A stretch of 6,848 nucleotides of DNA from Verrucomicrobia bacterium UBA3750 (GTDB lineage Bacteria > Verrucomicrobiota > Kiritimatiellia > RFP12 > UBA1067), in the NCBI GenBank assembly GCA_002371755.1, contig DFGM01000131.1, positions 20,398-27,245 on the forward strand, read 5' to 3'. The notes beneath the pieces are model-generated. The model searched no databases and was not told where the DNA came from. It saw nothing but the letters and a program-made list of their open reading frames with translations. The translations under genes and the position numbers were made by a program. Below are positions 1-6,848 of this stretch, in pieces; position 1 is the first letter of the stretch; each line of letters begins with the position of its first letter.

Positions 1-207
1 AACCACGGCGACTTCCACGAGGACGTCATAAACGTCATTTATCGCGACATCGACGCCCTCTTGAAACCGAAATATCTGGAAGTCTACGGCAAGTTCGCGT
101 CCCGCGGCGGAATCTCCATCGATCCTTTCGTCAATGGCGGCCGCGGCGCCAAATGGAAAGCCCTCGCAGATCGGCGTTTCGCCTCTTGGGCGGGAGTCAG
201 GGGCTGA
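1..207 (+). CDS. queF: NADPH-dependent 7-cyano-7-deazaguanine reductase (preQ1 synthase), 3' end only
   Basis: The C-terminal 68 codons are present and the start lies before the window. The family is QueF, a tunnelling-fold enzyme of the cytoplasm that reduces the nitrile of preQ0 to the aminomethyl group of preQ1 with NADPH, in the pathway to queuosine in tRNA. The visible part opens with NHGDFHED, the segment holding the conserved His-Glu pair of the substrate pocket, and continues with the hallmark KFASRGGISIDPF, where SIDP is diagnostic. The catalytic cysteine and the NADPH-binding motif would lie upstream and cannot be checked. After the conserved core the protein ends in a short, non-conserved tail (WAGVRG) and TGA at 205-207. 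The next gene starts one base later on the same strand, so the two are probably co-transcribed and translationally coupled. Family assignment is firm; whether the protein is the short or the long QueF type cannot be told. Confidence 0.93.
   Translation, partial: NHGDFHEDVINVIYRDIDALLKPKYLEVYGKFASRGGISIDPFVNGGRGAKWKALADRRFASWAGVRG
199..203 (+). promoter_or_regulatory. Ribosome binding site that fixes the Mur ligase start
   Basis: AGGGG lies 5 bases before the ATG at 209, inside the last codons of queF. The only other in-frame ATG (134) has no comparable site, would overlap queF by 74 bases and would add 25 residues of low-complexity sequence unlike any Mur ligase. No GTG or TTG lies between them in this frame, and a TGA at 62-64 closes the frame further upstream. 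This favours 209 as the start. Confidence 0.6.
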
Positions 208-208
208 A

Positions 209-1318
209 ATGCGTTTCTGGGGCATTACAGGCACCAACGGCAAGACCACCACGACGTGGATTGCCGCTGAAATGATGCATGCGGCCTACATCACCACGGT
301 AGAAGTCTGGACCGGCAAGCGCCGCTTCTATTCGGGCTACACCACTCCGCCGCTCTCCGTGCTCAAGGAAATCTATGCCGAAATGGAGGAGTGCGGCATA
401 AAGGATTGTGTCATGGAAGTATCCAGCCACGCAATCCACCAGAACAGGGTCGGCTTCGGCGATACTACATTCTTTTCTGGCGGCGCCTTCACCAACCTTT
501 CCGAGGACCACCTCGATTACCACAAGACAATGGCGGAATACTTCCGCGTGAAACGTTCCTTCGCCGAAGCAATAGGGAAGATGCACGAAAGCGCGGGATT
601 GGGTTCAAAAGCCCCGTTTGTCGTTTGCCTGGATGGCGAAAACGGCGAGAAGATGTACGAGTCGGTGAAGAACATACCCGGCATCGATGCGATTCCCGTG
701 AGCGTAAACAATCCCGGCTACGACCTATCCGGCTTGCAGCTCGCCGGCGAATACAACAAGTCGAACGTGCTTGTGGCGGCGGCCATTGCCGAGGCTGCCG
801 GAGTCCCTAAGGCGGAAATCCAGGCCGTCATTCCCACCTTGACTCCACGCTGGGGAAGGCTTGAAAAGGTCGAAACCGCGTCAAAAGCCGATGTCTACGT
901 CGACTTTGCCCACACGCCTGATGGCCTTGCCAAGGTGCTCTCGGCAGTCCGGCACTTCGCCAATGGACGCGTCTGGGTAGTGTTTGGCGCCGGCGGCGAC
1001 AGGGACAGGATGAAGCGCCCCTTGATGGGGGAGGCATGCGCCAATGGCGCTGACGAACTTGTGGTCACGAGCGACAATCCCCGTAGCGAGGAGCCGGAGG
1101 CGATAATCGCGGATATTCTAGCCGGCATCCCCGTCGAAAAGCATGCCGCCGTCATACCCGAGCGCCGCGAAGCGATATACCATGCACTCGCCAATGCCGC
1201 GGATGGGGATGTCGTCGTAATTTGCGGCAAGGGGCATGAAACTACACAAGAGATAAAAGGCGTCAAACTCCCGTTTGACGACCGCACCGTCGCCCGCGAG
1301 TTTCGCCCGCAGTCCTAG
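209..1318 (+). CDS. MurE-like Mur ligase lacking the N-terminal UDP-binding domain
   Basis: A 369-residue ATP-dependent amide ligase of the Mur family, closest in motifs to MurE (UDP-MurNAc-L-Ala-D-Glu:meso-diaminopimelate ligase), which acts in cytoplasmic peptidoglycan synthesis. Visible motifs from the ATG at 209: P-loop GTNGKTTTT at 8-16; TTPPL at 45-49; EVSSHA at 70-75; FTNLSEDHLDYH at 94-105; YFRVK at 111-115, where the Lys is the one carbamylated in this family; the linker to the C-terminal domain at RWGRLE (214-219); VDFAHTPDGL at 231-240; FGAGGDRDRMKRPLM at 259-273; DNPRSEEP at 289-296; GKGHE at 340-344. In MurE the DNPR and GHE motifs contact the incoming amino acid and predict meso-diaminopimelate. 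Family members are usually about 480-500 residues. Here only seven residues precede the P-loop, so the whole first domain, which binds the UDP end of the substrate, is missing, and the strand after the P-loop looks 4-6 residues short. All catalytic motifs remain intact, so this is not an obvious pseudogene. It could be a divergent MurE, a paralogue with another substrate such as a recycled peptide, or half of a split enzyme. The earlier ATG at 134 is less likely. Confidence 0.85.
   Translation: MRFWGITGTNGKTTTTWIAAEMMHAAYITTVEVWTGKRRFYSGYTTPPLSVLKEIYAEMEECGIKDCVMEVSSHAIHQNRVGFGDTTFFSGGAFTNLSEDHLDYHKTMAEYFRVKRSFAEAIGKMHESAGLGSKAPFVVCLDGENGEKMYESVKNIPGIDAIPVSVNNPGYDLSGLQLAGEYNKSNVLVAAAIAEAAGVPKAEIQAVIPTLTPRWGRLEKVETASKADVYVDFAHTPDGLAKVLSAVRHFANGRVWVVFGAGGDRDRMKRPLMGEACANGADELVVTSDNPRSEEPEAIIADILAGIPVEKHAAVIPERREAIYHALANAADGDVVVICGKGHETTQEIKGVKLPFDDRTVAREFRPQS
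1251..1280 (-). terminator. Probable intrinsic terminator of the minus-strand operon, inside the Mur ligase gene
   Basis: CGTCAAA at 1261-1267 and TTTGACG at 1274-1280 form a perfect 7-bp stem with a 6-base loop. Read on the minus strand, the stem is followed by CCTTTTATCTCTT, a U-rich run as expected for Rho-independent termination. It lies 35 bases past the tatD stop codon. The stem is only moderately strong (four G-C or C-G pairs and three A-T pairs), so efficiency is uncertain. The position is notable because the bases also encode the last residues of the convergent Mur ligase. Confidence 0.5.
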
Positions 1319-1980
1319 GCGAGCAGAGATGAGACGAAGCGAGACGCATTGGAATCGAGAATTGCGTCTAGCTCTGCGGCGGTCGTGCGGCGCAATTCGG
1401 CTAGGCGTGCCGTGATTTGAGCGATGTCGGGGAGGTCGAGAGGTGATTCCGGCGTGCGGTCGGTTTCGACAAGGAGCATGTCAGAGGGGATTTCCGCAGC
1501 CATGCGCATATAGTTGACGGCGTGGGCGTTCGCAACTGCCGGCCCAATGGATATAAAGCCGCCCAAATCCTTTATTTCGGGGATGAGACCCGTGGAGCGC
1601 GAGAATCCATGGAAGAGGAATGCGGGTATCACTCCTTTGTAAGGCTTGCACGCCTTCAGCGTTTCGCCCCAGCATTTTGCGCCATGCAGTACTACCGGAC
1701 GGTGAAACTCCGCTGCGATGGCCAGCTGCCTTTCGAAGACTTCGCGTTCCAGAGGTGCGATTTCGCGCTTTTTGAGCCTGTCGAGCCCGATTTCGCCAAC
1801 ACCCGCATCCGGATGTTCCAAGAGGAGACGCCTCAATTCTTCCTCGTCAAACTCCTCTGGCGTCCAAGGATGGCAGCCGAAGAACCTGACGCATCCCGGC
1901 AAACCATAGGGCACGGCTGACGGGGAGCATATGAAATGTCTCCCGGCCGTGCCCGCGACATGGCAGTGTGAATCGGTCAC
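1315..1980 (-). CDS. Compact TatD-family metal-dependent hydrolase
   Basis: A 221-residue TIM-barrel hydrolase of the TatD family, whose members are metal-dependent DNases or related phosphodiesterases in the cytoplasm. Visible metal-site motifs: DSHCHV at 3-8 (His5, His7), GCHPW at 35-39, GEIGLD at 62-67 (Glu63), PVVLHG at 95-100 (His99), FHGFS at 123-127 (His124) and ETDRTPES at 172-179 (Asp174). All expected ligands are present, so it should be active. Typical TatD proteins have about 255-265 residues. This one is shorter between DSHCHV and GCHPW and lacks the usual RNEP-type segment after the last Asp, which resembles short TatD proteins seen in Bacteroidota. The start is a GTG (1978-1980) whose bases form GTGA with the recA stop, implying translational coupling. 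Only a weak purine-rich AAGAAGAA precedes it. The TAG stop shares a CTAG palindrome with the stop of the convergent Mur ligase. The pairing with recA would suit a role in DNA repair or turnover, but that is inference; the substrate is unknown. Confidence 0.88.
   Translation of the reverse strand: MTDSHCHVAGTAGRHFICSPSAVPYGLPGCVRFFGCHPWTPEEFDEEELRRLLLEHPDAGVGEIGLDRLKKREIAPLEREVFERQLAIAAEFHRPVVLHGAKCWGETLKACKPYKGVIPAFLFHGFSRSTGLIPEIKDLGGFISIGPAVANAHAVNYMRMAAEIPSDMLLVETDRTPESPLDLPDIAQITARLAELRRTTAAELDAILDSNASRFVSSLLA
1338..1373 (+). other. Imperfect hairpin just past the Mur ligase stop, possible mRNA 3'-end structure
   Basis: AGACGCA at 1342-1348 pairs with TGCGTCT at 1363-1369. After one G-A mismatch the stem extends by AGC (1338-1340) with GCT (1371-1373), giving ten base pairs in all around a 14-base loop. 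It begins 20 bases after the stop of the plus-strand Mur ligase and lies within the 3' coding end of tatD. No T-run follows on the plus strand, so it is not a classical intrinsic terminator. It could protect the 3' end of the queF-Mur ligase transcript, or be chance pairing in coding DNA. Confidence 0.25.
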
Positions 1981-3002
1981 TTCTTCTTGTATGAAGGATT
2001 GACCGGGGTGGTCTTGACGAGCTCGACGATTTGCTGGGTGACTTCCGGATTCTGCTTCAGGTACTCTATCGTCGCAAGCGAACCCTGCGCGAGCTGGTTG
2101 TCGCCGAAGCCGATCCAGCTGCCGCGCTTTTCACAGATGCCACGCTCCAAGGCGGCGTCCAAGACGCTTCCCTCGTACGAGATGCCGCACGTATAGAGTA
2201 TGTCGAACTCGGCCTCGGTGAAAGGCGGCGCCACCTTGTTCTTCACCACCTTCACGCGGGTGCGGTTGCCGACCACCTGGCCAGAGGCGTTCTTGATGGC
2301 GCCGATGCGGAGCACCTGCAGACGGCACGACGCGTAGAACTTCAAAGCCTTTCCGCCGGGCGTAGTTTCGGGATTGCCGAACATCACGCCAATCTTCTCG
2401 CGGACCTGGTTGGTGAAGATGAGGAGCGTCTTGGTCTGATTGATGATGCTGGTGAGCTTGCGCATGGCCTGCGACATGAGGCGCGCCTGCAGGCCGACGT
2501 GGCTATCACCCATGGCGCCGTCGATTTCGGCCTGCGGCGTGAGCGCGGCCACGGAATCGACCACCACTACGTCGAGCTGCCCGGACTTGACGAGTTCCTC
2601 GCAAATCGTAAGGGCTTCTTCGCCCGAGTTCGGCTGCGCCACGATGAGGTCGTCGAGGTTGACGCCTATCTTTGCCGCATACTGCGGGTCGAGGGCGTGC
2701 TCGGCATCGATGAATGCGGCCATGCCGCCCGCCTTCTGGGCGTTTGCGACCACATGCAGTGCGAGGGTGGTCTTGCCGGAAGATTCGTGGCCATAGCATT
2801 CCACAATGCGCCCGCGAGGAAGACCGCCCACGCCAAGCGCCATGTCAAGCGAAAGGGCGCCAGTGGAAATCACCGGTATCTTCTCGGTGTCGTGGTCTCC
2901 AAGACGCATGATGGACATGTCGCCAAACTGTTTGCGGATCTGTCCTATGACGGCATCAAGCGCCGAATTGCCGGTTCCCTTCTTTGCAGATTCCTTTGCC
3001 AT
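1977..3002 (-). CDS. recA: Recombinase RecA
   Basis: A 341-residue RecA, the DNA-dependent ATPase that forms filaments on single-stranded DNA, drives homologous pairing and stimulates LexA-type self-cleavage. Visible: N-terminal helix ending in IRKQFGDMSIMRLGD (22-36), which sets filament contacts; Walker A GHESSGKT at 71-78; FIDAEHALDP at 97-106 with the catalytic Glu101; Walker B DVVVVDSVAAL at 144-154; loop L1 around 155-170; TNQVREKIGVMFGNPETTPG at 197-216, covering loop L2 with the conserved Phe208; KALKFYAS at 218-225; RVKVVKNK at 249-256. Length matches the family. Two departures stand out: Walker A has His where nearly all RecAs have Pro (GPESSGKT), and the protein ends in SYKKK instead of an acidic tail. 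The ATG at 3000-3002 is chosen because AAGGAG precedes it by 9 bases and MAKESAKK is a normal RecA N-terminus; the longer open frame upstream is out-of-phase carB sequence. It follows carB by 50 bases and overlaps tatD by four. No LexA-type operator is evident in front of it. Confidence 0.98.
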   Translation of the reverse strand: MAKESAKKGTGNSALDAVIGQIRKQFGDMSIMRLGDHDTEKIPVISTGALSLDMALGVGGLPRGRIVECYGHESSGKTTLALHVVANAQKAGGMAAFIDAEHALDPQYAAKIGVNLDDLIVAQPNSGEEALTICEELVKSGQLDVVVVDSVAALTPQAEIDGAMGDSHVGLQARLMSQAMRKLTSIINQTKTLLIFTNQVREKIGVMFGNPETTPGGKALKFYASCRLQVLRIGAIKNASGQVVGNRTRVKVVKNKVAPPFTEAEFDILYTCGISYEGSVLDAALERGICEKRGSWIGFGDNQLAQGSLATIEYLKQNPEVTQQIVELVKTTPVNPSYKKK

Positions 3003-3011
3003 GTTCAAAGT

Positions 3012-3017
3012 CTCCTT
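3012..3017 (-). promoter_or_regulatory. Ribosome binding site of recA
   Basis: The minus strand reads AAGGAG, a near-perfect Shine-Dalgarno sequence, 9 bases before the recA ATG. It is the strongest such site in the window and settles the start. It lies within the 50-base carB-recA gap, which otherwise shows only a 5-bp hairpin (3029-3042) and no clear -35/-10 pair. Confidence 0.8.
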
Positions 3018-3052
3018 GCTTATGCCTTCCCGCACGGGCGGGGCGGCGGATG

Positions 3053-6265
<3,213 letters not shown>

Positions 6266-6287
6266 GGTGTTGCCTTTCGAAATTGGT

Positions 6288-6848
6288 TTACTGGGCCTTT
6301 ATGTCGGGGAGTTGGGCGAAAGAGGCGGCGAGATCCTCGTCGGTGGGCACATAGTCGCCCATCTTGCCATCGTTGTAGGCCTGGTAGGCGAACATGTCGA
6401 AGTAGCCTGTGCCCGTGAGGCCGAAAACGATATTCTCCGTCTTTCCCTCGCGGGTGCATCGGTTAGCCTCGTCTATTGCCGCGCGTATGGCGTGGGCGGA
6501 TTCGGGCGCGGGCAGAATGCCCTCGACGCGGGCGAAGAACTGCGCCGCTTCAAAGACTTCCGTCTGTTTCACGCTTCTCGCCTCCATGACGCCCTGGTCG
6601 TAGAGTTCGGAAAGGGTGGCGCTCATGCCGTGGTATCTGAGGCCGCCCGCATGCGATGGCGAAGGCATGAAGCCGCTTCCGAGCGTATACATCTTCTGCA
6701 AGGGGCACACCCTGCCCGTGTCGCAGTAGTCGTACGCGTATCTGCCGCGCGTGAGCGAAGGGCAGGAAGCGGGCTCCACCGCGATGAAGCGGTAGTCGTT
6801 TTCGCCGCGCAGCTTCTCGCCCGCGAAGGGGGCGATGAGGCCGCCCAG
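6288..6848 (-). CDS. trpB: TrpB-like pyridoxal-phosphate enzyme (tryptophan synthase beta chain type 2), C-terminal part
   Basis: The last 186 codons are present; the 5' part runs off the window end. The protein belongs to the TrpB2 branch of fold-type II PLP enzymes, which condense indole with serine to give tryptophan in the cytoplasm. The fragment begins with LGGLIAPF, which in the family directly follows the GGGSN loop holding the PLP phosphate. Further TrpB2 signatures are RFIAVEPASCPSLTRG, a KMYTLGSGF segment, HAGGLRYHGM, QTEVFEAAQFFARVEGILPA, PESAHAIRAAIDEA and the C-terminal GLTGTGYFDMFAYQAYNDGK. The catalytic lysine lies beyond the edge. TrpB2 proteins differ from the classical TrpB1 that pairs with TrpA, and some work alone or salvage indole. 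Which applies here cannot be judged, because neither trpA nor other trp genes are visible. The TAA at 6288-6290 is 22 bases before carB on the same strand, suggesting co-transcription. Confidence 0.92.
   Translation of the reverse strand: MGGLIAPFAGEKLRGENDYRFIAVEPASCPSLTRGRYAYDYCDTGRVCPLQKMYTLGSGFMPSPSHAGGLRYHGMSATLSELYDQGVMEARSVKQTEVFEAAQFFARVEGILPAPESAHAIRAAIDEANRCTREGKTENIVFGLTGTGYFDMFAYQAYNDGKMGDYVPTDEDLAASFAQLPDIKAQ

Noticed and set aside
134..208. Longer start for the Mur ligase at the ATG at 134
   Set aside because: It would overlap queF deeply, adds 25 residues that resemble no Mur domain, and has no good ribosome binding site, unlike the ATG at 209.
1522..1920. Plus-strand 132-codon open frame inside tatD
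   Set aside because: It is antisense to a gene with all its metal-ligand motifs intact, has no recognisable motif or ribosome binding site, and behaves like other shadow frames.
3029..3042. Small hairpin CCCGC-ACGG-GCGGG in the carB-recA gap as a terminator or attenuator
   Set aside because: The stem has only 5 bp in very GC-rich DNA and no U-run follows on the minus strand. It lies just upstream of the recA ribosome binding site, so a weak effect on translation cannot be excluded.

Overview
This is a compact, gene-dense stretch of a GC-rich bacterial chromosome with almost no non-coding DNA. Every gene belongs to a known core family: queuosine synthesis, a Mur ligase, a TatD-type hydrolase, RecA, carbamoyl-phosphate synthase and a TrpB-like enzyme. 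There are no mobile elements, CRISPR arrays, tRNA or rRNA genes, and no gene-free stretch longer than about 50 bases. The Mur ligase carries the DNPR signature of meso-diaminopimelate-adding MurE enzymes, which points to a diaminopimelate-type (mostly Gram-negative) cell wall. An uncultured member of the PVC group (Kiritimatiellota, Lentisphaerota or Verrucomicrobiota) would fit, but that is a weak impression from protein style and not something the window proves.

Layout. Bases 1-1318 are on the plus strand. They hold the 3' end of queF, followed after one base by a 369-residue MurE-like ligase that lacks the usual N-terminal UDP-binding domain. Bases 1315-6848 are on the minus strand. Read in that direction the order is trpB type 2 (its 5' part lies outside the window), 22 bases, carB, 50 bases, recA, a 4-base GTGA overlap, then a compact tatD-family gene. 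The two blocks converge, and their stop codons interleave on one CTAG palindrome at 1315-1318.

Transcription. The minus-strand genes are close enough to form one operon. No promoter or LexA-type operator is evident in front of recA. The best terminator candidate for this operon is a 7-bp perfect hairpin followed by a U-rich run, lying inside the 3' coding end of the Mur ligase (1251-1280). A second, longer hairpin lies inside the 3' coding end of tatD (1338-1373), just past the Mur ligase stop. The convergent genes may therefore carry each other's 3'-end signals.

Most worth a second look are the truncated Mur ligase, the interleaved convergent ends with embedded hairpins, the placement of recA in a metabolic operon, and two sequence departures in RecA (His in place of Pro in the P-loop, and a basic C-terminus). 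I see no clear evidence of a wholly new biological system here.
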